DNA of 64,000 nt from Thermodesulfobacteriaceae bacterium (GTDB lineage: Bacteria; Desulfobacterota; Thermodesulfobacteria; Thermodesulfobacteriales; Thermodesulfatatoraceae). Location: contig WGCA01000038.1 of NCBI GenBank assembly GCA_015494065.1, positions 48,354 through 112,353 of the forward strand, written 5' to 3'. The notes below the pieces were generated by a model, which had not been told where the DNA came from, ran no database searches, and worked only from the letters and a program-made list of their open reading frames with translations. Each line of letters opens with the position of its first letter. Within the stretch, counting starts at the first letter, position 1. A program made the position numbers and the translations under genes. Shown here one piece after another: positions 44,324-52,130 of the stretch.

Positions 44324-45991
44324 CTACATCCTCTCCGGTGCTGATACTCCTAAAAGGTCAAGACCACAGGCCAAGACCTGTTTGACGGCTTTGGCTAAGA
44401 TCAGACGGGCCTTGGTACGGGGCCGGTCTTCGCTCAAAAAGCGGTGTTTGGTGTAGTAATCGTGTAAAGCCGTGGCCAGGTCCAGGAGGTAGAAAGTGAG
44501 GAGATGGGGTTCGAGGTTGACGGCACAGGCCTCAATGGTGTCAGGGAAATAATCGAGCAATTTTAGCAGGTTGAAGTCTTCTTCGGTATTAAGGAGGGAA
44601 AGATCCACCTCTTCCACCCGGGGAAGGCCCAAACCTTCCTCCGCGGCTTTGCGGAAGAGGCTGGCCAGACGGGCGTGGGCGTATTGGACGTAGTAGACAG
44701 GGTTTTCGCGGCTTTGTTTTTTGGCAAGTTCCACGTCGAAATCAAGGGGGCTGTCACACCGCCTGGTAAGGAAGATGAACCTGGTGGCGTCCTTGCCCAC
44801 TTCGTCTATCAATTCTCGCAGGGTAACAAATTCGCCCGCCCGGGTGGACATGCTTTTAAGACGCCCCCCTTCCAGGAGGTTTACCATCTGGATGAGCATG
44901 ACCTGGAGTTTTTCCTCCGGGAGGCCGAAAGCCTTAATCACCGCTTTAAGGCGCGGGATATATCCGTGGTGGTCTGCCCCCCAGATGTCGATGACCCTAT
45001 GATACTTGCGGGTAAAAAACTTGTTGTAATGGTAAGCGATATCCGAAGCGAAATAGGTGGGCTCCCCGCTGGCGCGGATTACCACCCGGTCTTTTTCGTC
45101 CCCAAAGGCAGAGGCCTTGAACCACACGGCCCCGTCCTTTTCATAAAGTAACCCTTTTTCCCTCAGGAGAGAGAGGGCCTTTTCCACCTGGCTGGTCTCA
45201 TAGAGGCTCTTTTCCGAAAACCAGTTGTCGTAAGTAACCCCAAAATCTTCAAGATCCTTTTTGATTTCAGCAAGTATGGTGGTGAGGGCAAATTCCTTGG
45301 CCCTTTCGATCCCTTCTTCCTCCGGAAGGGCCAGGAGATCTGGCTCTTTTTCTAACAGGGCCCGGGCGATGGCGATGATGTATGCGCCACGGTAGTGGTC
45401 CTCAGGGAAATCGATTTTTTCTCCGGCCAGTTCTTTGGCCCGCAGATAAACAGAACGGCCCAGAATTTTCATCTGGCGGCCCATGTCGTTGATATAATAT
45501 TCCTTTTCGACTTTGAAATTGGCGAAAGAAAGGATCCGGGAAAGGGTGTCTCCCACCGCGGCCCCCCGGCCATGACCGATGTGTAACGGGCCGGTGGGGT
45601 TAGCGGAAACGAATTCCACCTGGATGCGTCTTCCCTGACCTACGTCAACCCGGCCGTAATTAGGCCCTTCTTTCTCTATAACGGTAGGCACCTGTTGCCA
45701 GTACCTGGGGGCGATAAAAAAGTTGATAAAACCCGGGCCAGCCACTTCCACTTTGGCGAAGAGATCCTGGCGTTTGCGCAAGTTTTCAGCAAACCAGGCC
45801 GCCAATTCCCGGGGGTTTTTCCGGGCCTGTCCAGCCAGGCTCAGGGCGATATTGGTGGCGTAATCCCCGTAGTCTTTGTGTTTGGGAGGCTCTACCTGAA
45901 AACGAGGTTTTACGGTTGGCGGAAGGAGTCCTTCCGCTTGGGCCTTGACTACCAGGGCCGCCAGTTCTTCTTGGATGATGCGGGCGATCAT
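44324..45991 (-). CDS. argS: Arginyl-tRNA synthetase ArgS
   Basis: 555 residues, a class I synthetase. The HIGH signature is SANPTGPLHIGHGRGAAVGD (about residues 121-140), and the KMSKS equivalent is RLKSMSTRAGEFVTL. The N-terminal additional domain and the C-terminal anticodon-binding helices (LLDLATALHDYYTKHRFL) are complete. It charges tRNA-Arg. The ATG overlaps the stop of the small upstream gene, and the next gene starts right after its own stop. Confidence 0.97.
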   Translation of the reverse strand: MIARIIQEELAALVVKAQAEGLLPPTVKPRFQVEPPKHKDYGDYATNIALSLAGQARKNPRELAAWFAENLRKRQDLFAKVEVAGPGFINFFIAPRYWQQVPTVIEKEGPNYGRVDVGQGRRIQVEFVSANPTGPLHIGHGRGAAVGDTLSRILSFANFKVEKEYYINDMGRQMKILGRSVYLRAKELAGEKIDFPEDHYRGAYIIAIARALLEKEPDLLALPEEEGIERAKEFALTTILAEIKKDLEDFGVTYDNWFSEKSLYETSQVEKALSLLREKGLLYEKDGAVWFKASAFGDEKDRVVIRASGEPTYFASDIAYHYNKFFTRKYHRVIDIWGADHHGYIPRLKAVIKAFGLPEEKLQVMLIQMVNLLEGGRLKSMSTRAGEFVTLRELIDEVGKDATRFIFLTRRCDSPLDFDVELAKKQSRENPVYYVQYAHARLASLFRKAAEEGLGLPRVEEVDLSLLNTEEDFNLLKLLDYFPDTIEACAVNLEPHLLTFYLLDLATALHDYYTKHRFLSEDRPRTKARLILAKAVKQVLACGLDLLGVSAPERM

Positions 45992-46326
45992 GTCTTCAAG
46001 GTGACGTCACGGGTAAAATCCGGGCAACGAAAAGGGCTGCCGGTATCGCGGGTAAAACGTTTCTGGCAGGTCTCACGCCAGGCACAAACGGCACACAGGG
46101 CCAGCTCTTCCGCCAGTTCGCCACCTTCCTGGAGATTTTTAGCCTCGGCCAATTTCAAACGGGCCGAAGCCAGGAGAAGGGCTGCTTCTTTCAACTTTTG
46201 CGCTAGTTTGGGTTGGGCCTCTTCTTCCAATTTTTCCGCCCAGCTTTCAAGCTCTTCGGCGTGTTCTTTTAAGTGTTCTTCCCAATGGGGAAGGATCTTG
46301 GCTAGCTTAGCCAGAATATCACTCAT
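45988..46326 (-). CDS. Small helical hypothetical protein with C-terminal cysteine cluster
   Basis: 112 residues. It is almost entirely helical and acidic up to residue 75 (EEHLKEHAEELESWAEKLEEE). A C-terminal set of four cysteines (LCAVCAWRETCQKRF, RCPDF) could hold a metal or an iron-sulfur cluster. The name and function are unknown. It overlaps argS (ATGA) and the CooT-like gene by eight bases, so it belongs to the same operon. Confidence 0.6.
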   Translation of the reverse strand: MSDILAKLAKILPHWEEHLKEHAEELESWAEKLEEEAQPKLAQKLKEAALLLASARLKLAEAKNLQEGGELAEELALCAVCAWRETCQKRFTRDTGSPFRCPDFTRDVTLKT

Positions 46327-46522
46327 CTTTCCCCCTCTTCGGGCGAATGAGGACCCGGTGTTTTAAAAAATCTATTTCATAAATCTCGCCCGCAACTGTT
46401 TTGGGTTCGTCAAAAAAGGATTTGAGGAGAACTCCTTCGGGACGGATCTCTATCCCTACTACGTCCCGCATGATCTCCTCCTCCCGGTCTCCTTCAACTA
46501 GAAAGACCCTGGCCTGGCACAT
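46319..46522 (-). CDS. CooT family nickel-binding protein
   Basis: 67 residues from the ATG at 46522, which has AGGAGG nine bases ahead; the longer frame from 46573 is rejected. The sequence MCQARVFLVEGDREEEIM, with Met-Cys at the very start, and IRPEGVLLKSFFDEPKTVAG are diagnostic of the CooT family, whose founder binds nickel through the N-terminal cysteine in CO dehydrogenase maturation. No CO dehydrogenase is in this window. A four-cluster ferredoxin gene lies 56 bases upstream in the same direction. Confidence 0.85.
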   Translation of the reverse strand: MCQARVFLVEGDREEEIMRDVVGIEIRPEGVLLKSFFDEPKTVAGEIYEIDFLKHRVLIRPKRGKDE

Positions 46523-46577
46523 AGCAGACACCTCCTGTGCCAGTAGGAAAACGCGGGAGAGGGCGCTTGTCAACGGC

Positions 46578-47144
46578 TTATTTGGATGCGCTGCCGGCCG
46601 CCTGGTAAATGAGCTGTTCCTTTAAGATTTCGATAAAGTCCTCGTAAGGCCGTTTTACCTTCCAGCGCACGTGAAGTGCTCTCGTGGGGCACATGGAAAC
46701 ACAAGCCGGGATCCCCAGAGAGAGGGTGCGACAGAGATCGCACTTGGAGATCTTGTTGGTTTTCGGATTTAGCCAGGGAATGCCCCAGGGACAAGCGGTG
46801 AGGCAGGCCTTACATCCGATACAGAGCCTTTCTTCTACGATTACCATCCCCCCGTCTCGGCGGATGGCCCCGGTGGGGCAGGCCTTCATACAATAAGGCT
46901 CGAGACACTGAAAACAGGTCAGGTGGACCAGCCTTTCAATCTGCTCTTTGGGGATCTTCTTTTTGGGATGGGTCTTTACGATGGAGCCGTCTTTCAAGAT
47001 AGCGTAGACCGCACAGTTGGCCGAACCGGCAGGGAAATGGTGCACATCGCGACAGGCCCGCTCGCAAACCCCGCAAGCTTTACATTTTTCAGGGTAAAAT
47101 TCTATGATTACTTCGCTGTCAGGAGGTGTGGGAGGGTAGCGCAT
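46578..47144 (-). CDS. Polyferredoxin-type 4Fe-4S protein, CooF/HybA-like
   Basis: 188 residues from the ATG at 47144, with AAGGAGAGG before it. There are four cysteine clusters: CKACGVCERACRDVHH, CFQCLEPYCMKACPTGA, CIGCKACLTACPWGIP and CDLCRTLSLGIPACVSMCPTRAL, the arrangement of electron-transfer subunits such as CooF and the iron-sulfur subunit of molybdopterin enzymes. No signal peptide, so it is cytoplasmic. It would pass electrons between a dehydrogenase and a partner not encoded here. Its linkage to the CooT gene suggests carbon-monoxide or nickel-enzyme metabolism. Confidence 0.88.
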   Translation of the reverse strand: MRYPPTPPDSEVIIEFYPEKCKACGVCERACRDVHHFPAGSANCAVYAILKDGSIVKTHPKKKIPKEQIERLVHLTCFQCLEPYCMKACPTGAIRRDGGMVIVEERLCIGCKACLTACPWGIPWLNPKTNKISKCDLCRTLSLGIPACVSMCPTRALHVRWKVKRPYEDFIEILKEQLIYQAAGSASK

Positions 47145-47212
47145 AGACCTCTCCTTCAATCTTTTTTAATTTTCTCTTCGGTTGTGTTTCACTTCTAGCT
47201 CAAATTGGCCGG

Positions 47213-47911
47213 TTATGCAAACATATTTGGGGAGTTTTTTCCCTTGTCTGGGTAAAAATTTCCCGGCCAGTAAGGGGGAAGAGGGGCTTCAAAGACCAAA
47301 ATTTCCTTTTTGGTGGGGTGGCTGAGTCTTATCCGCCAAGCGTGCAAAAGGATGGCACGCCCGGCGGCTATTTTGCGTGGGCTACCGTATTTCAGGTCCC
47401 CCACGATGGGAAAACCATGATCCGCTAACTGGGCCCTTATTTGGTGTTTACGCCCGGAGCCAGGTTCTACCAAAAGCAGGCTTTCTTTCCGGCCCTTTTT
47501 TAGTAAACGCCAGGAAAGGAGAGCCTTCTTGCCTTCCGGGCTCAGGTAGGCCTTTCTACGTACAGGATCCCAGGCCAGATAATCTTCCAGGGTTCTTTCC
47601 GGGGGAGGGCCCCCTTCTACTACCGCCAGATAGTATTTTTGAATCTGTCCTTCCCGGAAGGCCTGGCATAGACGACGGGCCGCCTTAGAAGTCTTGGCAA
47701 AAATGATGACCCCGGAGGTGACACGGTCCAGCCGGTGGACCAGGCCCAAATAGACCCGCCCGGGTTTATGATATTTCTCTTTGAGATAGGCCTTAGCTGC
47801 TTTTAGCAGCGTAGGGTCACCGGTGTGATCCGCTTGAACCAGGAGGCCTCCGGGTTTGTTAAGTACCAGAAGGTGGTTGTCTTCGTAAAGGAGGAGTTTT
47901 TCAACGTTCAA
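47213..47911 (-). CDS. RluA-family RNA pseudouridine synthase
   Basis: 232 residues from a TTG at 47911 that overlaps the end of the pentapeptide-repeat gene; a longer frame from 48055 gives 48 odd residues and is rejected. The catalytic motif is GLVHRLDRVTSGVIIFAKT (Asp in HRLD) and the second conserved segment is GRKHQIRAQLADHGFPIVGD. There is no S4 domain. The target uridine in rRNA or tRNA cannot be told from sequence. The start has a weak ribosome site, so translation may depend on the upstream gene. Confidence 0.9.
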   Translation of the reverse strand: MNVEKLLLYEDNHLLVLNKPGGLLVQADHTGDPTLLKAAKAYLKEKYHKPGRVYLGLVHRLDRVTSGVIIFAKTSKAARRLCQAFREGQIQKYYLAVVEGGPPPERTLEDYLAWDPVRRKAYLSPEGKKALLSWRLLKKGRKESLLLVEPGSGRKHQIRAQLADHGFPIVGDLKYGSPRKIAAGRAILLHAWRIRLSHPTKKEILVFEAPLPPYWPGNFYPDKGKNSPNMFA

Positions 47912-48569
47912 GGCCGATGGTCTTTTCAAACCAGGCTCCCCGAAAACGTGCCCCTTCCACTTTGGCTCCGGTAAAATCTGTGCCCCGGAGATAGGCCTCG
48001 ATAAGATCCGCCTCCGTAAGATCCGCTCCCGCCAGGGTGGCGCCGGTAAGGTCAACCTGGATCATGTTGGTCTTTTTCAAATTGGCCTCTTTAAAATTGG
48101 CAAGCTGGAAACTGCTTCCCCTCAAGATGGCTTCTTCTAAGTTCGCCCTTTCAAAATTGACCAGCTGCCCGTCCACGGCCTCGATGCGGGCCTTTTTGAG
48201 GTTGGCTCCGGAAAAATTGGCGAGACTAAGGTCCCCGGCCGCAAGATTGGCTTCCTCCAGGTTGGCTTCGGTGAGATCTGCCCCTTTAAAAGAAGTGTTT
48301 CCCAGATCGGCCTGGTAGAAATTGGCCCGACAAAGCCTGGCTCCCAAAAAATTTACCACCGCCACGTTGGCCCCGGCAAAATTGGCTCCTGAAAGATCCG
48401 CCCCCAGGAAATTTACTCCGTAAAGGTTGGCGCCGGCCAGATTGGAACCCCTGAGGTTGAGGAGACTCAGGTTTTGGTTTTTCAGGTCGTAGCCGGAAAG
48501 ATCGACCTCCTCAAGGTCTTCCATGTTTCTGATGCGCTTTAAAACTTCTTCATAGGCGAGGCGTTTCAT
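47901..48569 (-). CDS. Pentapeptide-repeat protein
   Basis: 222 residues. From about residue 20 to 210 the A(D/N)LxX unit repeats almost without break (SGANFAGANVAVVNFLGARL, LTEANLEEANLAAGDLSLAN), which folds as a right-handed quadrilateral beta helix. The first 18 residues are a charged helix. No export signal or membrane span is visible. Known roles in the family are diverse (DNA mimics, surface scaffolds) and none is implied here. It overlaps the RluA gene by 11 bases. Confidence 0.93.
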   Translation of the reverse strand: MKRLAYEEVLKRIRNMEDLEEVDLSGYDLKNQNLSLLNLRGSNLAGANLYGVNFLGADLSGANFAGANVAVVNFLGARLCRANFYQADLGNTSFKGADLTEANLEEANLAAGDLSLANFSGANLKKARIEAVDGQLVNFERANLEEAILRGSSFQLANFKEANLKKTNMIQVDLTGATLAGADLTEADLIEAYLRGTDFTGAKVEGARFRGAWFEKTIGLER

Positions 48570-48625
48570 ATTAGAATCTCCCTAAATTTTTGGTTTAAAA
48601 ATAAGGCTAGCGGAAGGAGCAGACA

Positions 48626-48922
48626 ATGGAACTGTATCTTATTTTGGCCGCTATTTTGGGCATCTTCGTGGCTATTTTTGCCATCCAAAACGCCGCTCCG
48701 GTGACGGTAAAGTTCCTTTTGTGGCAATTCGAGAGTTCGCTGGCGGTGCTCATCATCATCGCTATGCTGGCGGGTATGCTCTTGGTCTTCCTGCTGTCTA
48801 TTCCCGGCCGGATCAAGAGGCGCAAAGAAATTTATGATAAACAGAAAAAGATAAAGGAGCTTGAGAAGATGCTGGCCGAGTGTGAAGAGAAGCAAAAACA
48901 GACCGCAGGAGAAGAAGCATGA
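48626..48922 (+). CDS. LapA-domain (DUF1049) membrane protein
   Basis: 98 residues. Two membrane segments (3-19 and 38-60) flank the conserved FAIQNAAPVTVKFLLWQFESS, the LapA signature. The cytoplasmic C-terminus is a charged coiled coil (KQKKIKELEKMLAECEEKQKQ). In other bacteria LapA/YciS works with LapB (YciM) in controlling LPS synthesis through LpxC, but no lapB is seen nearby. The stop overlaps the next start by four bases. Confidence 0.85.
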   Translation: MELYLILAAILGIFVAIFAIQNAAPVTVKFLLWQFESSLAVLIIIAMLAGMLLVFLLSIPGRIKRRKEIYDKQKKIKELEKMLAECEEKQKQTAGEEA

Positions 48923-49713
48923 TAGGGATAATGCCCGTAAAACTGGATTACGCCCTGGAGGAAAAAAAGGCCCTGGCAAAGGCCCTGTATCAGGTTTTGG
49001 AGGAAGAGGCTCGGAAATTTCCCTTTGTCTGCAAACCGGGTTGTGCGGTTTGCTGTACGGTAAACATCGTGGCTACCGGAGCGGAAGCCCGTTATTTTTT
49101 GGACACCCTTACTCCGGCCCAAAAAGAAAGTCTTTACCAGAAACTAAAGCCCCTTGAAGGGGCCAGACGCATTCGGCCCAAAGTGACCCCGAATGAGATG
49201 GCTGCCCTTTATATGGCGGGGAAAGAACCCCCTCCAGACGAGGGCTTCGTTTACGAACCCTGTATTTTTTTGGACGAAAATAAAAACTGTCTCATATACC
49301 AATACCGACCGTTTATTTGCCGCACGGTTTATTCCCTTAAGACCTGTACCGTGGACAGTGAGGCCCTTATGCCGCCTGAATTTTTGAGCCTTTCCACGGT
49401 CTTTATCCAGCTCCTTGAGGAAATTGATTTTGCCGGCCTTTATGGCAGCTTTTACGACCTGCTTTTATTCTTCTTGGAAAGGGAACGGGCGGGAGAGACG
49501 GAAGATTTTTCGATCCCTGAAGAACTCCTGGCTAACCGGGAAGTGCCTGATTTCGCCATTCCTCCGGAACACGAAAAATACGTACGTTCGGTTTTGAGTC
49601 GTCTTTATCGCCAGAAGATTGACCACAAGACTTTCAAAGATCTCCTTGACGAAGTCAAAGAAGGGGCCCAGGTCAAAGAAGCGCTAACCTTTTTAGGAGA
49701 CGCCCTTGGCTGA
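48919..49713 (+). CDS. YkgJ family cysteine-cluster protein
   Basis: 264 residues. The metal-binding pattern is VCKPGCAVCC near residues 36-46, then PCIFLDENKNCLIYQYRPFICR at about 115-135, together the usual eight-cysteine YkgJ arrangement. The C-terminal half (from about 150) is family-specific and helical. Role unknown; zinc or Fe-S binding is assumed. It overlaps lapA upstream and a histidine phosphatase downstream, each by a few bases. It is one of three YkgJ proteins in the window. Confidence 0.82.
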   Translation: MIGIMPVKLDYALEEKKALAKALYQVLEEEARKFPFVCKPGCAVCCTVNIVATGAEARYFLDTLTPAQKESLYQKLKPLEGARRIRPKVTPNEMAALYMAGKEPPPDEGFVYEPCIFLDENKNCLIYQYRPFICRTVYSLKTCTVDSEALMPPEFLSLSTVFIQLLEEIDFAGLYGSFYDLLLFFLERERAGETEDFSIPEELLANREVPDFAIPPEHEKYVRSVLSRLYRQKIDHKTFKDLLDEVKEGAQVKEALTFLGDALG

Positions 49714-50344
49714 TCCGCTAAGGCTCATCCTCGTCCGTCATGGGGAAACGGCCGGTCCCAAAGGGGTACTCTACAGCCAGCAGGATGTCCCCCTTTCTCC
49801 GAGGGGACTTTGGCAGAGCAAAAAATTGGTCTCCGCCCTGGAAGAGGTTCCACTGGCGGCGGTTTTTGCCAGTGATCTTACCCGGGCGGCTACGCCAGCA
49901 CGCTGGTTGGCGGAACGTAAAGGAATTCCCCTTTTTTTGCGTCCTGAATTGCGCGAAATAAATTTTGGAGCTTGGACAGGTAAGACCTTTACTGAACTAC
50001 TTAAATTGCCGGACTTCAGGCAGCGTCTGGCAGAGCCGGCCGCCATAGCCCCTCCAGGAGGGGAGACCCTTTTTGAACTTCAGCAAAGAGCCCTTAAGGC
50101 GATCGAAGAGATAAGGGCCTGCTTTCCGGAAAAGATCGTGGCGGTCTTTACCCACGGAGGCCTCATTCGGGCCTTTCTCCTTTACGTCCTGGGGGCCAGC
50201 CTCAACAATTTTTTCAAGCTCCAGCAGGACTACGCCGCGGTAAACCTGGTTGATTTTTATCCCGAAGGGCCGGTGGTACGCCTGGTAAACGGCCCTTTTG
50301 AGCTTAATTTTAATATGCTGCTAGCAAGGGACGCCTTTCCTTAG
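49706..50344 (+). CDS. Histidine phosphatase family protein
   Basis: 212 residues from a TTG that overlaps the previous stop by eight bases. The phosphohistidine motif is LILVRHGET at the N-terminus, with YSQQDVPLSPRG, SDLTRAATPARWLAE, the acid residue in LREINFGAWTG and the second histidine in AVFTHGGLIRAFL. The proportions resemble alpha-ribazole phosphatase and phosphoglycerate-mutase-like enzymes; the substrate is not certain. CobO is the only cobalamin-type gene in the window, so a cobalamin role is possible but weakly supported. Confidence 0.85.
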   Translation: MADPLRLILVRHGETAGPKGVLYSQQDVPLSPRGLWQSKKLVSALEEVPLAAVFASDLTRAATPARWLAERKGIPLFLRPELREINFGAWTGKTFTELLKLPDFRQRLAEPAAIAPPGGETLFELQQRALKAIEEIRACFPEKIVAVFTHGGLIRAFLLYVLGASLNNFFKLQQDYAAVNLVDFYPEGPVVRLVNGPFELNFNMLLARDAFP

Positions 50345-50346
50345 CC

Positions 50347-50844
50347 GTGGCGACCAAGACCTCTGAGACCAAAAAGAAGGGCAAATTGATAAAATTTTAC
50401 GACCAGCTGGAAAGGGGGCTTTACGGGCTCCTTATCCTTTCCCTGGTCTGGGCCACCCTTTTTATTTTTTACGAAATTTTTACTTCCTGGCCTTACTACC
50501 TGAAAACAGAAGGGGGGCTGATTGATTTCGTCTTCTTCGTACTTGACCGTTCCCTTTTGGCCCTGATGCTCCTTGAGATCCTTCATACCATCAAGATTTC
50601 TTTGGAGGGCCCCATCAGAATAGCTATAGAACCCTTTTTGATGATTGGCATTATCGCTTCGGTCAGACGTATCCTGGTCATCTCAGTGGAGATTGCTCAT
50701 CCTCCCGAGGGCTGTGAAGTCTCAGAACAGCTTTTCAGACAATACATGTACGAAACCGCCCTTCTGATCATCCTTATTCTTTCCTTTGTGGCCGGGATCA
50801 TCATCCTGCGCCGCTGCCTTTCGCGGGGTAAAACATCCTCTTAG
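50347..50844 (+). CDS. PsiE-like phosphate-starvation family membrane protein
   Basis: 165 residues from a GTG. Four hydrophobic segments at about 25-46, 61-80, 92-110 and 135-155 and the conserved central RSLLALMLLEILHTIKISLEG and IEPFLMIGIIASVRRILVIS match PsiE-type proteins. Function is unknown even in E. coli. The protein ends just before a 385-base region with palindromes. Its start lies two bases after the phosphatase stop, so it is the last member of the lapA operon. Confidence 0.78.
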   Translation: MATKTSETKKKGKLIKFYDQLERGLYGLLILSLVWATLFIFYEIFTSWPYYLKTEGGLIDFVFFVLDRSLLALMLLEILHTIKISLEGPIRIAIEPFLMIGIIASVRRILVISVEIAHPPEGCEVSEQLFRQYMYETALLIILILSFVAGIIILRRCLSRGKTSS

Positions 50845-50877
50845 CCTTATATCAACCAAATGAGAGATAGGTTTAAT

Positions 50878-50955
50878 CGAACAACTTATTGCCATTACAA
50901 AATCCCTTTACGCTTTAAAACGCGTAGAGGGTCATGGCAATCTCAGGGTTGTTCG
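50878..50955. repeat. Long palindromic element
   Basis: Three nested arm pairs: CGAACAAC with GTTGTTCG (50878-50885 and 50948-50955), ATTGCCAT with ATGGCAAT (50888-50895 and 50934-50941) and CCCTTTACGC with GCGTAGAGGG (50904-50913 and 50922-50931, one mismatch). Together they fold into a 78-base hairpin. Such structure without coding potential suggests an interspersed repeat or mobile element relic. Confidence 0.6.
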
Positions 50956-50988
50956 GCCTTTGCTGAAGCCTCGCGGCGGGGATTACTT

Positions 50989-51019
50989 CCCCTGTCGTGA
51001 TGATAAACCTCGACAGGGG
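50989..51019. repeat. Inverted repeat with CGCAATGAC motif
   Basis: CCCCTGTCG (50989-50997) pairs with CGACAGGGG (51011-51019) over a 13-base loop and is followed by TCGCAATGACC. Comparison with the rest of the genome would show whether it recurs. Confidence 0.5.
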
Positions 51020-51229
51020 TCGCAATGACCCAGGGCTGACGCAGGCACGCAACGACAAACAGCGATGTCGACTATTCGATAACCATTATTTATTAATCCT
51101 TGATACATCAAAATCAACGAAAAATGCTCCGTTTACTTTGAGAACGGGAGTAACGCTTGCATCATGTATTAAAAAATGCTTTTCATAGATATTATTGTGT
51201 AATATGTAATGTAAGCAAAGGAGGACAAG

Positions 51230-51844
51230 GTGAATTTTGGTGGGTTTGGGATGGATCCTTTTTCTCTGTTTCAGCAACAGGACGGTGATATATTTGGAAG
51301 TATTGCTGAAGGTGCTGTAAAGGGGATCCTCAAATTTTTGACTGAAAAAAAATCCAAGTCTGTCGGTTCTCTTACCCCTCACGGAATGCAGGTATTACAA
51401 CAAATTCAATATGAGACCCAAACGCACGGACCCATCATGCCCGAAATGGTGGTTCAGAGGGCTATGTCGCTTGGTCTCCCACAAGAAGAAGCCACTGTAG
51501 TGGCCTTTCACTACGCCCTTGGCTTATTAAAGGTATTTGTCATAAGCAATGTGGTTCAACAGGCTGTCTTTCAGGAGATCATGACCGGTGTGCCGGCAGA
51601 GCACAATGTTGCCCAATTCGGGATGCTCAAAGGACTACAGCCCCAGGAAATTCAGGCAGCAACCCAAATGATTATGATAACGAAAGGGAGACGACCCCTT
51701 ATCAAACAGACCGTGCACCAGATTCTTGCGTTGCTTCAGAATCAACCATTAAGCCCTATGCAGATATATCAATATGCCTTACAAGCGGGCCTGATGCCGA
51801 TGGAGGCGTTATTTGTAGCTGAAATGGTAGATTTTTTGAAATAG
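51230..51844 (+). CDS. Orphan protein of unknown family with internal duplication
   Basis: 204 residues from a GTG, with AAAGGAGG as ribosome site. No family recognised. It is unusually rich in Gln and Met and begins with a Gly/Phe-rich stretch (NFGGFGMDPFSLFQQQDGD). Two helical units look related: MVVQRAMSLGLPQEEATVVA near residue 72 and QIYQYALQAGLMPMEALFVA near the C-terminus. Base composition and codon use differ from the flanking operons. It is bounded by palindromes on one side and a transposase remnant on the other, so it may be a passenger of a mobile segment. Confidence 0.6.
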   Translation: MNFGGFGMDPFSLFQQQDGDIFGSIAEGAVKGILKFLTEKKSKSVGSLTPHGMQVLQQIQYETQTHGPIMPEMVVQRAMSLGLPQEEATVVAFHYALGLLKVFVISNVVQQAVFQEIMTGVPAEHNVAQFGMLKGLQPQEIQAATQMIMITKGRRPLIKQTVHQILALLQNQPLSPMQIYQYALQAGLMPMEALFVAEMVDFLK

Positions 51845-51850
51845 TAGGTT

Positions 51851-52048
51851 TCAGAGATTTTCCGGGGGGTTTCCGCCAGGCCTTCTCCGATCCTCTGTTT
51901 TTTTACGGTAAATTTCGGGTTTATACCGAGGAATAAAAACCTCTCGAAGATAACCGTTGGCTTTTGTCCCTTTGAGAGCCAACCTTTCTACCAGACGGTC
52001 CTGAAAGGTCCTAAAAGAGCGTTCCGTTAAGCAATTTTCTATAGGCCT
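51851..52048 (-). pseudogene. Remnant of a transposase C-terminus (ISNCY/IS1202-like)
   Basis: The minus strand reads ERSFRTFQDRLVERLALKG followed by TKANGYLREVFIPRYKPEIY and ends at a TGA (51853-51851). The words RSFxTFQDRLV, ANxYLxEVFIP and the basic tail match the C-terminal part of DDE transposases of the ISNCY/IS1202 group. A few residues between LKG and AN seem deleted, the frame is blocked by a TAA just upstream, and the DDE core is absent. It is therefore a degraded relic lying between the orphan gene and the hrcA promoter. Confidence 0.5.
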
Positions 52049-52067
52049 GACCTCCTCTTAGCCTTTC

Positions 52068-52097
52068 TTGACAGACAAATTTTTTGCCGGCTAAGTT
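52068..52097 (+). promoter_or_regulatory. Likely promoter of hrcA-grpE-dnaK
   Basis: TTGACA at 52068-52073 is a perfect -35, followed after 18 bases by TAAGTT (52092-52097), leaving about 30 bases before the hrcA start. No CIRCE inverted repeat (TTAGCACTC-N9-GAGTGCTAA) is visible around it. Confidence 0.55.
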
Positions 52098-52130
52098 TTA
52101 AGGGATTGCCAAAGAGGTATTTTTGGGCTT

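Larger units (their letters stand above)
50845..51229. other. 385-base gene-free region with palindromes
   Basis: No credible gene. It holds a long imperfect hairpin (50878-50955), a second perfect 9-bp inverted repeat (50989-51019) with a GTCGCAATGACC stretch after it, an AT-rich tail and the ribosome site of the gene at 51230. The CGCAATGAC word recurs in repeated palindromes of many bacteria, so this is probably a degenerate interspersed repeat. I saw no promoter that stands out. Confidence 0.6.

Noticed and set aside
47912..48055. A 48-residue N-terminal extension of the RluA synthase.
   Set aside because: It lies wholly inside the pentapeptide-repeat gene in another frame and is Arg/Pro-rich without family similarity.
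51086..51382. A minus-strand open frame of 98 residues across the palindrome region and orphan gene start.
   Set aside because: It runs through the ribosome site and start of a better supported gene and shows no family features.
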